From assembly GCF_000711695.1 (NCBI RefSeq), contig NW_013546918.1, forward strand, positions 1 through 64,000: a DNA stretch of 64,000 bases. Direction: 5' to 3'. The position numbers were made by a program, and so were the translations under genes. Numbering within the stretch: the stretch's first letter is position 1; the number at the start of each line of letters is the position of its first letter. The notes under the pieces are model-generated. The model did not search any database and was not told where the DNA came from. It worked only from the letters and a program-made list of their open reading frames with translations. The DNA comes from Tilletiaria anomala UBC 951 (lineage: Eukaryota; Basidiomycota; Exobasidiomycetes; Georgefischeriales; Tilletiariaceae). Positions 46,506 to 58,519 of the stretch are shown one piece after another.

Positions 46506-49249
46506 ATGCCGCAAGGGCGGCAGATCCCTGTGCCTTCAGCTCGGGAGACGGAGCGACAACAGCAACAACCGCGGAGAAGAGGAAGCGGTAAAGATGGAAG
46601 AGGCAGCGAGCAGCCACCTTGGAGGAGCAGTCTGTGCGTACCCTTTCGTTGATTTCGTTTTCGGCCGTACCTGTCCAGCGCCTTATCGCAGGATGCAGTA
46701 CTGACCCTTGCACAATCGTGGGCTTTGCGTTCTTTGTCTCGACTGCATGCGCTATCATCGTCCCGGGTCAATCCCACGCAGAGATCTTGTATGGTCTTAC
46801 TCGCGCTCTCAAGCCTTTTATGGTGACAACATCAGCACATCGCCCTCCTTTGTTGAGCACCACTGGGCGCGACGGCGGTTAGAGGGTGAGCGAGCGGGAG
46901 ATGAGCACGCCTACGAAGATTCTTCGAACTTCGATTCGCAAGATGATGACGAGGAGGACGAGGACTGGCACGAGGAGGAGCGGGACAACATTTCGGAATC
47001 GGTAGCAGATGAGGAGGAAGAGGTGAACGGTGACCACAATAGGGAGTATAACGATGCAAGCGGATCGTCCGCAACAGCGTGGCCAGGCGAACAACTTCCT
47101 CCTAACTCGGTGCAGCGATCCAGCCTGCAGCAAAAACGCCGACTCTCTGCCAACAAGGCGCGTGCGGCTGCGCTAGCGGCGCGCAGCAGGCGGCTCCGAT
47201 CTCTGGCAGACGATTCGGATTCAGTTGCGGACGGCGCCGCCGAAGACGCATTGGAAGAGGATGACAATCAGCGAAGGGAGCGCCGAGGACGAAGTCGCAG
47301 TCGTTCCCCAAAGCGTTTAGCCAGCAGCACGAGTCAGGATGGGCGAGGTAGTTTCGGTAGTACATGCCCCGGAAGCGGTGGCCCGCTCCTGTGCGGGTTT
47401 AAGGGCGAGCGTGGATGGCAAGCGCAGGCGCCGCTGCAAGAGAACGGTCTGCCAGTCGGCCGCCTCAGCCAGTCTAACCAGGCTGGAGGACCAAACGAGC
47501 GGACGCCCTTGTTAAAAGCGGCAGATTCACCAGCGGCAGCGGCGACCGGAACCGCCTCGGGATCTGCAAGCGGGGGAGGTGCGCTGCTGCAGCGCCAGCG
47601 ATCCTTGCGAAAAGATGTGGCTGCACAATATGGAACCTCTACCTTTCTCCAAAGCTGGTTCAACACTCTCAATGCGCTCATCGGCGTTGGAATCTTGGCA
47701 CTCCCGCTAGCATTCAGCTACGCTGGCTGGATTTTTGGGCCTTTGCTCTTCCTCCTTGCTGGGGCACTGACCAACTACACCGGCAAGATTCTCGCGCGCA
47801 TCATGGCGCGCCAGCCGAGCTTGCGTACCTATGCGGATATAGGCAGCTATGCGTTCGGTCCGCGGGCCCGGTTGGCCGTCAGCGCACTGTTCTGCCTCGA
47901 GCTCTGGGCCGTTTGCGTCGCGTTGATTATCCTCTTTGCCGATAGCGCACAGGCGATTCTGCCGCCTACCCTGCCGGTTAACGCATACAAGGCCATCGGC
48001 CTGGCGTTCATCCTTCCCACCATCTTTCTGCCCCTTAACCTCCTCTCCCCTATCTCCGTCATCGGGATTGTGTCCACTTTTACGCTCTTCGCCGTCGTCC
48101 TCTCTGACGGCCTGATCAAGCAAGAGGCACCCGGCAGTCTGTGGCGCCCCGGCCCCATGACGCTATGGCCGCAATGGGACCGCCTGCCGCTGGCATTCGG
48201 GCTCATCATGTCCGGCTTTTCTTCGCATCCGGTCATCCCCTCGCTTGTCAAGGACATGCAAGATCCAGATCCACGCACCTTCGGGCGCATGCTCGATCTC
48301 GCGTACATCGCCGCTACTTTCGTCTATGTTGGCATGGGCGCAGTAGGATATGCCATGTTCGGTACGCACGTCAGCGACGAAATCACGCGCGACCTCGCGC
48401 GCACACCTGGCTTCCCAGCGACCCTGAATAGAATCGCGATCTGGCTGATCGTCATCAACCCGCTCGCCAAGTTTGCACTTGCCGCGCGACCCATCAACGC
48501 GACTGTCGAGGTACTGTTTGGCGTCGAAGCAAGCCAGGTGTGCACACAAATGCAATCCTGCAGAAAATCGTCTGCTCGCCGGAAGTCTGCCAGCAGCGGC
48601 AGGCGACGGTCGAGCAACGGGTACGCGTCCGGTGGTGTCGATGTGAACACAGGGTCCGGAGCTATATCTTCCAGCACGAGTGGTGCGAGCCTGGCGAACG
48701 GCATCGGGAATACTGGAAACGATGCGAATCCGCTGTCAGGCTCAAGAATCTCCCTCCGTGCTGCAGAGATGACATCGGAGTGGTCACCGTGCGTCAAGTC
48801 GTCATTACGCATCGGCATACGCGTCTCCATCGCCTGTCTCATCACTGTCACCGCGATAGGTAAGGTTGCGCGGCTCAGGTCACTCATGAGGGCTCGATTG
48901 GGAATCGATCGTACTGACTTCTCCTGAATTTGACTGGGCCGCAGTCCTACCCGGCTTCGAGAAGGTCATGGCATTCCTGGGCGCATTCCTCGCCTTTGCG
49001 ACCTGTGTTTTCGGACCTTTGCTCGCGAGTGAGTAAGCACATGCGAACGAGCGCATTCCTTGATCATAGCGGACCTTCTCCTTGCCAGAGACTAACCTTA
49101 CCTGTCTGCGATTCGAACCAGAACTCAAACTCTTCCACCGCGAAATGTCCTGGACTCGCATTGGGGTTGATATCTTCATCCTCTTTGTCTCGCTCGTCGC
49201 AGCAGCTACAGGTACCGCATGGGCCTTCCTTCCAGGTCGCAAAGAATGA
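46506..49249 (+). CDS. Vacuolar amino-acid transporter, AVT family
   Basis: Four exons (46506-46633, 46782-48859, 48945-49028, 49122-49249) give 805 residues. AVT proteins (AAAP family) exchange neutral amino acids for protons at the vacuole. The first ~330 residues are hydrophilic and acidic, with SSLDLVWSYSRSQAFYGDN created across the first intron. The transporter core starts at STFLQSWFNTLNALIGVGIL and has about ten or eleven membrane helices, including LIMSGFSSHPVIPSL. A Ser/Gly-rich loop separates the last helices, which are encoded partly by the small exons 3 and 4. The substrate is not predictable; the AVT1 branch is the closest in form. Confidence 0.9.
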
Positions 49250-49499
49250 CGCACTCCCGGCACAAACCATCTGACGCCACATGCAATAACCATTTTTCTC
49301 CATGCATGACCTCCCCAGCTACGCGCGGGACTGTCTGCAATTTCTCGCCTAAGCCTAGAACACATTCTCCGCATTCATTTGCAGCTTCAGCAGCACCAAA
49401 TAAAGGTCCGCCAATTTGTATCATGTATTTTCCACAATTGTCATACCCTTTTCTTAAATCATTCTTGGCTCACGCCATGCTGCGCTTCATGCTCACGAG

Positions 49500-51400
49500 T
49501 CAATTGTAAAAGTTACTGTGATTGAATCTTTCGTAGGCAGTCTTAAGCGCATAGTACTCTTGCTGCGCGTGGCGAAGGACAGCGACGAGTGTTGCGTCCG
49601 ACGACTGATGACGCACAAACAAAAAGTTAAAGTCAGAACGAGGTGTTGTAATTTGCAGTGGAAACTGCTCCATCACCGCCCTTACCTTCTCCATCATGTC
49701 AAACGCCGCCTCTTCCTCGATAGCATTCCGTACCTGCAACCCTTCAATGCGGCGGCGGAAGAGAGTACACAGTCGCATGCTGGCACGATGCGCCGAATTC
49801 CCTACTCCAAAGTCCCCGATGTCATCTGCATTGACACTGGTGTCGGTAGCATTGCGCAAGAGGCTGATGGCGGCGTGATGAAAGAAAAATTCATCGACAT
49901 CTTGTGCCTTGCCGCTTGCCAGCACCAGGGCTAAGCGCCATAGTTGGATGCTCGCTCGTCCTTCAGCATCGATGGCTACCACGGCAGTTGAGCCCGAATC
50001 ACTCTCAATTATCTCGTGGAAGAGCGTATCACACGCTGCCTCCGCTGAAGTGACGGGTACATTGCAAGCGATCGTAAGTGCACGATGCAATGCTCCTATC
50101 TCTTCGCACTCGAACGCGGCGCCGAGCTGAAGCATTTCGGCATCTTGCTGTGGGTTCCAGGTGGAGCGATCGAATTCTGTGGCAATGTCCAGCGCAAAGC
50201 CGTAACGCAGGAGCAGCTCGGCGTTGCTTAGGCGGCCGTAGGTGTTGAAGACGTGCTCTCCAGCGCCAATGGGCCGCACAGCGCGGATGACGACAGGGTC
50301 GTCGTACAACTGTAGCGGTAGGTACTCGGAGGGTAGCGACGGTTGCTGCGGCGGCAGAGACGCTGACAGCAGGGGTTCAAGGGCATGCTTGCATCCCCGA
50401 GCTGCGAGTCTTCCGCAGTGCTGGCATACAGCGTCTTCGGACTCGAAATGCGCATGGTGGTCCTCGGCATGGTCGAAGATGTCAGCGACGGGGCACATGG
50501 ACATTCCATGGTAGAGATCGACGACAAAGGCGCGTGAGGAGACGAGGGAGAATGCATTTTGGAAGGTGAGGTGAAGCACCTGCGTGAGGTTGGAACGACA
50601 TTCACCCTTGTACCTGTGAAGTTCTCGCAGTTTGAAGCACCGAGGTGCGTCGTGAGAGCTGTTAGCGGCGTCAGACCATGTCAGAGCTCGAGATATTAGA
50701 GACATCCCCTGGTTCTGGAGGAACTCTTTTAAAACGTTGGCAGAGATTTCGGTCTGCAAGTGTTCATGGCTTCGTAAGCTCTCCAATCGGCTCATCGCCA
50801 CCTTTCACTGTGAACTTCTCACTTCCATCCCCTTTGCGCGCTGTAGCAGCCGCTCCGCCTCTGTCCCGGCTAGCGCATGTCGCCTTTCGTCGCCCTCCGA
50901 CCAAAAGTACGGTAGGTTCACCGCATCAGGTAGGCTCTGGAGGTAGCCCCAGAATCGCGAGTTAGGCCCGAGAAGGTATTCGAACAAGAGGCATAGCGCT
51001 AGGTTGAGGCCTTTGATGGACTCTGATGAGAAGACGTTGCACGCGCTTCCTAGACGTGTGAAGAGTTCAGATGTGCGGACGGAGAGTAGAGATCCCTTGG
51101 GACATACCATCACTGGGCAAATGTGGTCGTCGACGATGCAATCTGTCAAAGAAGGTGCGGCACACCAATATTTCCAGCTCGGGACTCACGGAAGGCATCG
51201 GCTTCGATAATACCGTGATCTTCCGATACAGCAAACCCCCATGCATCTGAAGAATGGTCGCCCTCAGCTTGCCTTTGTTCTGCGGCTGTCAGACCGTGCC
51301 CGGTGCGCAATTGGAGCCTGTCATCTATGATGACGTTGTTCCCTTCGCACCATTCTAAAAAGATAGCCGAGTTTCTATCCGTGTTCCAACCTTGTGGCAT
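49500..51400 (-). CDS. SET-domain lysine methyltransferase (SETD6/RKM-like)
   Basis: Three exons (51400-51190, 51142-50823, 50753-49500) give 594 residues. The protein fits the Rubisco-LSMT-like class that methylates ribosomal or other non-histone proteins with S-adenosylmethionine. Visible features are SAIFLEWCEGNNV at the start, LLSVRTSEL, LLFEYLLGPNSRFWGYLQSL, and SLVSSRAFVVDLYHGMSMCP. The catalytic tail is GEHVFNTYGRLSNAELLLRYG (NxYG motif). The inserted cysteines CQHCGRLAARGC may bind metal. The second intron (69 nt) is in frame and removes an internal stop. The exact substrate is unknown. Confidence 0.85.
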
Positions 51401-51869
51401 CGAGCGTCGCGGCGCGGGAAGAGAGGCTGATAGTCTCTTGCGTTGCTTCAGCGTGAGACATCGACGTGGGTAGCCATGGTAGTAGCCAGGCGTGTTACGT
51501 TCCTAGACTCGTCAAGAACGTGGGTGTTTAACATGTCCTCGAAAGATATGAAAATCATGGACTACGATGACAACAAACAGCAATTCTACACCCGCTACAC
51601 AATGCGAAAAATTGCGTAGTCCACTCCATCAGTCAATAATGTACTTGCATGTGGAGCAATGGTGTGTTCAGCAACTCAGCAGATGCTGAGTTCTATAAGA
51701 CACGCCATCTACAGCCTATCCACATATCAATCTTGTATAACAACTGAGGAGCATTTCTAGATCGTAGAGGAGGGTTAGCGATCACCGTCAATTTTCTCGG
51801 ACTAGCCTCTTACCAAATCTCGTTGTTGTCTAACTCTCTTTCATTCACGTTCGAGCGGCACGGAAGAAT
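51401..51869. other. Divergent intergenic region, SET gene / GNAT gene
   Basis: About 470 bp. It is AT-richer than its neighbours and holds two inverted repeats. One is perfect, AACTCAGCA and TGCTGAGTT around GA, at 51673-51692. The other is GGACTACG near 51557 with CGTAGTCC near 51618. TTCTATAAG follows the first repeat. It may be a promoter or the remnant of a terminal repeat. Confidence 0.4.
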
Positions 51870-52482
51870 ATGTCAGCTTCTGAACTCGGGCTGGAGCTGT
51901 CTGACACTCCGATCCCAGGGCTGGACAAGGCTCTTGGCGACGGTCTGACGGAGCACCTGAATGAAGTAAAGTGAGGGACCAGTACCGCGAAGCTAATTCT
52001 CTTCGCCACATTGCGGTCAGCAGCTGACGTGCATCTGGGCATCACCTCGTCGCTGCTGCAGACCTGGTCTGGCATGGGAACGAAAAGAACTCCACATTGC
52101 GTACTACGCTCCCGAGGGGAGCGACGATAGCGCCGGGAAGTGGCTTACTGACAGCAACGGCAAGCGTACGGACGAGAAGCGCAAGATGCTCGCGGGTCTG
52201 TCGGGATATACGATCACCGGCCTCGTCTTCATCCGGCTGCTGTGGACCGATCCGTCTCTGCGCGGGCAGGGAATCGGCGATGCACTCATGCGGAAAGCGG
52301 AAGACGCAGGGATAGAGCGAGGCTGCGTGTCAATGTTTGTGGACACGATGAGCTTTCAGGCGCCAAGCTTTTACAGGCGGCTCGGCTACAAGGAGATTTA
52401 TTCAATCGAACGTTGCTGGGGCTTGGACATACAGAGAATTTATTTCCAGAAAGATCTGCAGATTCAGGCAAATAGTTACTGA
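51870..52482 (+). CDS. GNAT-family N-acetyltransferase
   Basis: Two exons (51870-51970, 52062-52482) give 173 residues. GNAT enzymes move an acetyl group from acetyl-CoA to an amine. The acetyl-CoA pyrophosphate loop is seen in DPSLRGQGIGDALMRKAEDA, preceded by strand TGLVFIRLLWTD. APSFYRRLGYKEIYSIE follows, the usual C-terminal core. A small N-terminal exon encodes IPGLDKALGDGLTEHLN, resembling bacterial-type small-molecule acetyltransferases. The substrate is unknown. The 91-nt intron is inferred from splice sites and frame. Confidence 0.8.
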
Positions 52483-53280
52483 GCATGCAAATGCTTAGCA
52501 CTGGCCGAATTGTTGCGAGTCCGAGTCGTTTCGAGGTGGAGACGCCGATCACATCAATGCATCCAACGCCCAAACAAAAAGGCGTCGAGCATTCGACATC
52601 CGGTGCAATCACCTGCACAGTCCACCTGCACTGGTTGCTGACATCAATTGAAGAGAGCGCAGTGTCTAAAAGGAGAGATGGCTTCACTTTCCGATGCTGC
52701 CCAACCATGCGAAGCCGCTGGCATCGGGGTAATCTCCGCCCAAAGCACTAGCCCTAGCTTGCGGACCGGTCTAGGATCACCGGAGGCAACCCCCTCCCCA
52801 AAGGCTGGCTGCCAAGCGGCGGCGGCGTCGCCTCAGGGCATGGAAAGGAGCTGTTTCTTGAGATAAATAGATTTCATTCGCTTTGGGGTCTACGTACAGA
52901 TGATGCCAGCTCTTTGCCCTTGCAGGCCCGTGATTTGAACTGACGTTGAAGCGATAAGGTCCCACTGAGCCTTTTGACGTTTGCTCTGCTGGGCACTTCT
53001 GACTCCGGGAGGAACGTCCGAATACGGAATGCGCTGTGTAAGCGTGGCACTAGCAAACATTTCATCTTATTAGTCGCCTTTCGTCACCATCCCTTGGAGA
53101 GTCGTTTGACCTACTCGTCAAATTGCTGAGGTATGCTGACCATGGTAAGGCCTTGAACCAAAATCGAGCGAGCTCCCCTTATTGGCGATACTGCTCCTGC
53201 AGATACAGATGAGCATCTTTTAAGGTTGGCTCTGATTCGGATCATCAGCGCTGGCACCAACGTTCCAGCAATCGCAGCGC
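52483..53280. other. Intergenic, GNAT gene to MFS pseudogene
   Basis: About 800 bp with only short frames and no recognised motif. A simple GGCGGCGGC run lies near 52820. Confidence 0.35.
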
Positions 53281-54860
53281 CCGGCTCGTATGCCTGCCAA
53301 AGTAGCCGATATCACCAGCGCGTTTTACAGAGGTTTGATCGAACGAGCGCAGGAAGAGGACCAAGGTACGCCGCACCCACCGACACAAACGAACAATCGA
53401 AAGATAGAAGGTGAAACACACCCCATCGCTTCCAGCGGGGATTCGAACGATACACTGCCTCATCCAGTGCCGATGAAGCCAAATTACGCGGTGGACCCAA
53501 GCGACGGCATGCCATTCCTCAGCGAGACGCTCACCGGATAGTACTTCAACAAGTCCAAGAATGAGAAAAAACCCATCACCAGAGCCCCAAACATAGAAGA
53601 CATGGTGTTCAAGCGCTGCAAAAGAAGAAAGATCTTCTCAAGACGAACCTAGAGAAACAGGCAGGGTGAGAAAGGACGGAGCTTGCACCGAGAGAAGGCG
53701 AAACGCTTGTGTCCATTGAGCGCGCTGGATATCTGGCAATCGGCTATATGTTCCCGTTCTGGCGCAAATGGTTGACCCTCAGCACCAACTTCGCGGTCCA
53801 GATATTCATGAGTTTCAACAACAGTGAGTCGGGCCCTTCTCGCTTACCTTAGCTAGATCGTGCACGGCGCTGAGCCTAGGCATGTAATATATTCCCTTAC
53901 CCGCCTTTCCCTGTCGCAGGTATCTTCTCCAACGCCATCGATGGTATCTTGTGAAAAGCACAACGTCTCGGTGCAAGCAGCGCGCAAGGGGTAGACAATC
54001 TTCCTTATCGCGTACACCTTTGACTGCGAGTTCTGGGCGCCGTAGTCCAAGAAGATCGGAAGCTGGCCGGTTCTTTAGGTCTCACCCGGCGTCGTCAACT
54101 GCTGGCAGGTGCTTGCAGCGCTCGCGCCCAATAACGGCTCGCTCATCGTTGCATGCTTTCTCAGTGGCTTGTGCACTGCTGGCAGCTGTGTCACGCTCGG
54201 CATGGCTACTGATCACTCCGAGCCAGACGAGCAGCAATTTGCCGTCGCGTTCGTCGTGCCTTTTCTTAGTCGGTGGCATCGGAACCTACATCGGCGGCTT
54301 TGTCCAGCAGTATCTTCCTCTCAAGTAGAATTCTGGTAAGTGGTCTCCTTTAGAGGGTGCCCTGCCGCTATCCGACTCTTATATAATGTGGCGCGCAGGA
54401 TTCAAACTCATCTTCGGGGGCGCTGTCCGGCTCTTCCTCTGTTCCTCGTCCCCGAGACACTTGCTGCTACCCTACTCGACCGCGAAGCCTCGCCGCAAGT
54501 GGGGAGAGATCAACATCTGGCACCCGAACTAAGTGCGCTACGGATGTTTCTGGCTTAACTAGACCGTCAAATACTGGTGTGTACATGGCCCTCTAGTTGC
54601 TTCAGGCTGCTAGCCACTTTGACTGACCTCCGTCGTGCATGAACCGCTCCCCATGCAGGATTCACCCGTTCGAGATGTTGTTCCGCGAGCCCATCATCCT
54701 TTGATTGGCGCTGCTTTCCGGCTTCTCTGACATGTGCGTTTGATAAGGAGGCCGTTCCAAAACGCCTTGCAAACGACGCTCTATGGTTATTTTCGCACGG
54801 CTGCTTACTACCAGGCTCATCTTCATTCTCTGCGGTGAGTGGAAGTGTAATCATATATCG
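53281..54860 (+). pseudogene. Decayed MFS transporter (drug/polyamine antiporter type)
   Basis: Fragments in order on the plus strand match a 12-helix MFS protein. A hydrophilic N-terminus lies near 53290-53540. A first helix (FPFWRKWLTLSTNFAVQIF) is near 53760. A helix-5 region, NGSLIVACFLSGLCTAGSCV, is at 54134-54195. GGIGTYIGGFVQQYLPLK, typical of the middle helices, is at 54274-54326. A LFLVPETLAATLLDREA end-of-half motif is at 54450-54500, and an FREPIIL-like segment lies near 54680. The frame changes several times between these pieces and stops interrupt it, beyond what short introns explain, so the gene is judged inactive. Host gene decay rather than a mobile element is likely. Confidence 0.6.
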
Positions 54861-55750
54861 GATTCTTGAAGATGCCGGTACTATGCCCCTTAACGTTCAT
54901 GAATACCGGCAGAGTTACTCCAATCCACCTATGGCCAATAAGACTTCACGGAGTTGCACATGCACCCCTCCTCGTTGCTCCCGACGTGGATCACTCCCTG
55001 AGTAAACCGTTGTCCGCAGACTTGACATATTCAAATTCTGTGTATGGCATGTATGCCGCAAGGACGGCGTCCCCTTATACACGCTCTACAAGTGGGCCCA
55101 CAGATCCGCGAGTACTCCAAGCTTGCGCAGACGCTCGCTGGGGACTGCTCTGAGAACAGTGGCTAGCTTATTAACCAGGACGAGAAGGCGAAGACGGGCC
55201 ACGTCTACAGCTAGCCAGGCTACCCGGTAGAGGTTCTACACTGTGGTAGATGATATGAATCGATAGAAAGGCTGACAACAGACTTCGAAACGGACAGGCA
55301 ACCGGTTGACCCCGGTAGATTCCATCTATCATGAACCTCACGTCTTTCCTTCAACCGAATATCTTACCTCGCCGCATTTTCTAGAATGCCTCATCGCAAA
55401 CTCGCCCAACCACGCTTGTATCACCAGCTTCAAGTCACCGACTATGTCGCTGGGTGGCGCTGTCCCGTCATTCTGTACTAGTACCTCTTCTCCTCATCGC
55501 ACTTTCTCCCCCGCACAGCCGCGCCTCTTGGGGCGGATCTTGTACTTCGGGCCTCAGGTGTGCTGTGCTATGCTGTGCTGTGCGATGCTATGCTACACAG
55601 GTCCCGGGTACGTGCGAGTATATGTACATGGAGAGGTGAATGCTCCGCGGGCCAGGTTGCGAGGTTTCGCAATATGAATACAGAGGCCCAAGCGAGAGAG
55701 TGCAGGATGACGAAGGGAGTAGGGCGAGGTCGCAGCGTGAGCGGGTCGAC
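54861..55750. other. Intergenic, MFS pseudogene to Sap30-like gene
   Basis: About 900 bp. A frame at 54866-55153 is open but has no motif. A TGCTG/TGCTA pentamer-like run is at 55559-55596. No gene is recognised. Confidence 0.35.
55559..55596. repeat. Imperfect TGCTR pentanucleotide repeat
   Basis: About seven tandem copies of TGCTG, TGCTA or TGCGA. It lies in the 3' flank of the Sap30-like gene. Confidence 0.6.
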
Positions 55751-56789
55751 TCACGCAATCTTGAGGATCTTGTCTATCACACGACGCACGCAAAAACATC
55801 GTCAGCGACACACCCATCAGAGCGACACAGGCTCCGCTTCCATCTCCGCTCACCTTTGGTCCTGCACTTGTACAGGAAGCCGACAACAATCTCGCCCTCC
55901 TTTGGCTGTGGAAGCGACTGAAAGTGTCGCCCCGCGACGGCGGCGAGGTACTTGGTGGCCGCGTCGCCGTCAAAGAAGCTCTCTGGGCACGCAGTCGCGC
56001 CGCTGCTGCCGTGCGCGCCTGGCGCCAGCTCGCCTGCACCCGCACCTGCAGCGCCTGCGCGGCCCGCAGCGCTGGCATACGACAGGCTGCTCGTATGCGC
56101 AGCGTAATCGTTGCCATCCGCGCCGCTGCTGTTCGCGTCGAGCCCAAGGCCAAAGGGGTCGTGTCGGTTGCTTGCAAGGCGCTCGCTGGCCAGCGCCGCA
56201 GCTGCTCTTCGGCCAAGCGGCGGCGGCTGTTGCCGGTCTAGGCTCCGGTCTGTTGCTTTTGCCTTTGTCGTTCGCCTTCGTTTGCGCCCACGCTCTGCTT
56301 CGTCTGCTGAGCCGTAGTCCCGATCCGCATCGTCATATTCGCCGTCGCCGTTGTTGTTGTCGTCGTCTGCGCCATCCTCCTCTTCATCCTCCGCGGCGCG
56401 TTCCACCTCTCCGTTCTGGGCATTATAGCTGCTGGTCTCGTACTCTGGGTCGAGGATAGGCGGCGCGGGGTCGAGCGCGGGCGGGAACGCGGGCGCCAGC
56501 TCGTAGTATGAGATGTACGTGTCGAGCTGTGCCGTCGGCAGCGCGGTAAAGTCTACGCGCGACTCGACCGCTGCACTCATGTACGCCGATGGAATTATGC
56601 ATAAAAGAAGTGTGCGGGTTTGAGAAGGGGCGGTCGGCCTGCTGCAGTGCACCAAGGCAACCGGCACGCGTACTCACCATCTGGGTCCTCGCCAGCCTTA
56701 CCTTCAGCTGTCGACGCTGCCGCTGCGTTCGCGGTTGTTGCGGATGCTGCTGCCGCCGCCGCAGCGGCGGATGAAGACGCAGGCGCCAT
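55751..56789 (-). CDS. Sap30-like Sin3-binding protein
   Basis: Three exons (56789-56678, 56570-55854, 55773-55751) give 283 residues. After an Ala-rich N-terminus, the segment VESRVDFTALPTAQLDTYIS matches the Sin3-binding domain of Sap30, a subunit of Sin3/Rpd3 histone deacetylase complexes. A disordered acidic and Arg/Lys-rich middle contains a likely nuclear signal, RGRKRRRTTKAK. The C-terminus has YLAAVAGRHFQSLPQPKEGE and FLYKCRTKDKILKIA, resembling the second conserved block of basidiomycete Sap30-type proteins. The last exon is only 23 nt. The domain order, with the Sin3-binding domain near the N-terminus, fits the basidiomycete form. The assignment is probable, not certain. Confidence 0.65.
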
Positions 56790-57304
56790 CGCTGCAGAGT
56801 CTCCAAGTGTTGAGGGGGGGAGGTGGTGTTGTTTTCTGCACTTGTGCCCACTCTGCGTGCAAGAGGGCAGGCTGGGCATCATCGATGTATCTGATTGCAT
56901 GCGTCCTGTGTATTAGCTTGGCAACGAAGTCGGTCTGCTCAAGTCTCTATAGGAGAGGGTGGCCTGTGCATATCCTTCCAGTCTCTCGAGTGCACTAACC
57001 CTAACATTTCTGCGCTTCCCGTCAGCGATTGGATTCCGGTTCATTCCGCTCTCAACGAACGCCAGCAGACGGTTTTCTTCTTCGAGTACGAAGGGCACGG
57101 GAGCAGTGTGGGAAGCCACATATGCCGCTGCCAGCAGCCGCCATCAGTCCATCACCATCGACATTCCTAACTGCAGCAGCATCGCATCCTCTTCTCGTCA
57201 GCATCTCGTCATCATCTCGTCTCCCACATCCCTGCACCCCTCTCCACTGCACAACTGCTTGCTCACTCGCTGCCAGTTCTCTCCCGCACATCCTTCCTTC
57301 GATC
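56790..57304. other. Divergent promoter, Sap30-like gene / MDH
   Basis: About 515 bp. The last 150 bp before the MDH ATG is a C/T-rich leader with repeated TCATC phrases, common in highly expressed fungal genes. No TATA box was seen. Confidence 0.4.
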
Positions 57305-58519
57305 ATGTTCACCAACGCTCTCCGTTCAGCGGCTCGCCCCGCGAGCCGCACGCTCGCCCTCGCACGTGGCTTCCGCTCGTCCGCGGCCGCCAACAAGAAT
57401 GTTGCCATCGCCGGCTGCTCGGGTGGTATCGGTGGGTAGAGCGGCACTCGCCTTCGTCGCCGCTACTGGGCTTTGAATGGCATCGTCTAATGCGTATATT
57501 CCTATTCATTTGTCTTCCAGGCCAACCGCTCTCGCTGCTCCTCAAGAACGACCCACTCGTCACGTCCCTGCGCCTGTACGACCTGCGCATGGCACCTGGT
57601 GTCGCCGCTGACGTCTCGCACGTCAACACCCCCGCCGTCGTGACAGGCTACGCGCCAGACAACAACGGGCTTGAGCAGGCCTTCCAGGGTGCAGATGTCA
57701 TCGTCGTCCCTGCAGGCGTGCCGCGCAAGCCGGGTATGACGCGTGACGACCTGTTCAACACGAACGCCTCCATCGTCAGAGACCTCGCCAAGGCAGCCGC
57801 CAAGGTCGCACCTAAGGCTCATATTCTCATCATCTCCAACCCGGTCAACTCGACCGTCCCCATCGTCGCCGAAGTCTTCAAGAAGGCCGGCGTCTACGAC
57901 CCCAAGAAGTGGGTATTTTGTGTCGTTCATTTGTTCATTCATCCATTACTTCTCGGTTGCTGACAAACACTTGTCCTTTCATTCTGCAAGGCTCTACGGC
58001 GTCACCACGCTTGATGTGACCCGTGCTTCGACGTTCCTCTCGGGCATCGCGGGCAGCAAGCCGTCCGAGACGATCGTCCCCGTCGTTGGTGGACACTCTG
58101 GCGTGACGATCGTCCCGCTGCTCTCGCAAGCTGGCAGCGCCAACGCGTCCGTGCAGCCTGGCGAGCAGTACGAGAAGCTCGTGCATCGCATCCAGTTCGG
58201 CGGTGACGAGGTCGTCAAGGCCAAGGACGGCGCGGGGAGCGCGACACTCTCGATGGCGTACGCCGCTGCCGTGTTCACCAACTCGCTCCTGCGCGCCCTC
58301 GGTGGCGAGCAGGGTGTGAAGGAGTGCGCGTACGTCGACAGCCCGCTGTACAAGGACCAAGGTGTTGACTTTTTCGCCACCCCCGTTACTCTTGGCACCG
58401 AGGGCGTCACCGAGGTCCACCCCGTGGGCCAGATCAGCAAGGAGGAGGAGGCTCTCCTTCAGGCCTGCCTGCCCGAGCTCAAGAAGAACATCCACAAGGG
58501 TGAGTGCCAGGCGATGTAA
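57305..58519 (+). CDS. Malate dehydrogenase, mitochondrial
   Basis: Three exons (57305-57431, 57521-57908, 57991-58519) give 347 residues. The enzyme interconverts malate and oxaloacetate with NAD in the TCA cycle. The presequence [20 protein letters not shown] is basic. The NAD-binding loop is [15 protein letters not shown], with [18 protein letters not shown] as the mobile catalytic loop. The active-site histidine is in [15 protein letters not shown]. Introns fall right after the glycine loop and before [12 protein letters not shown]. Codon choice is strongly C-ending, suggesting high expression. Confidence 0.95.
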
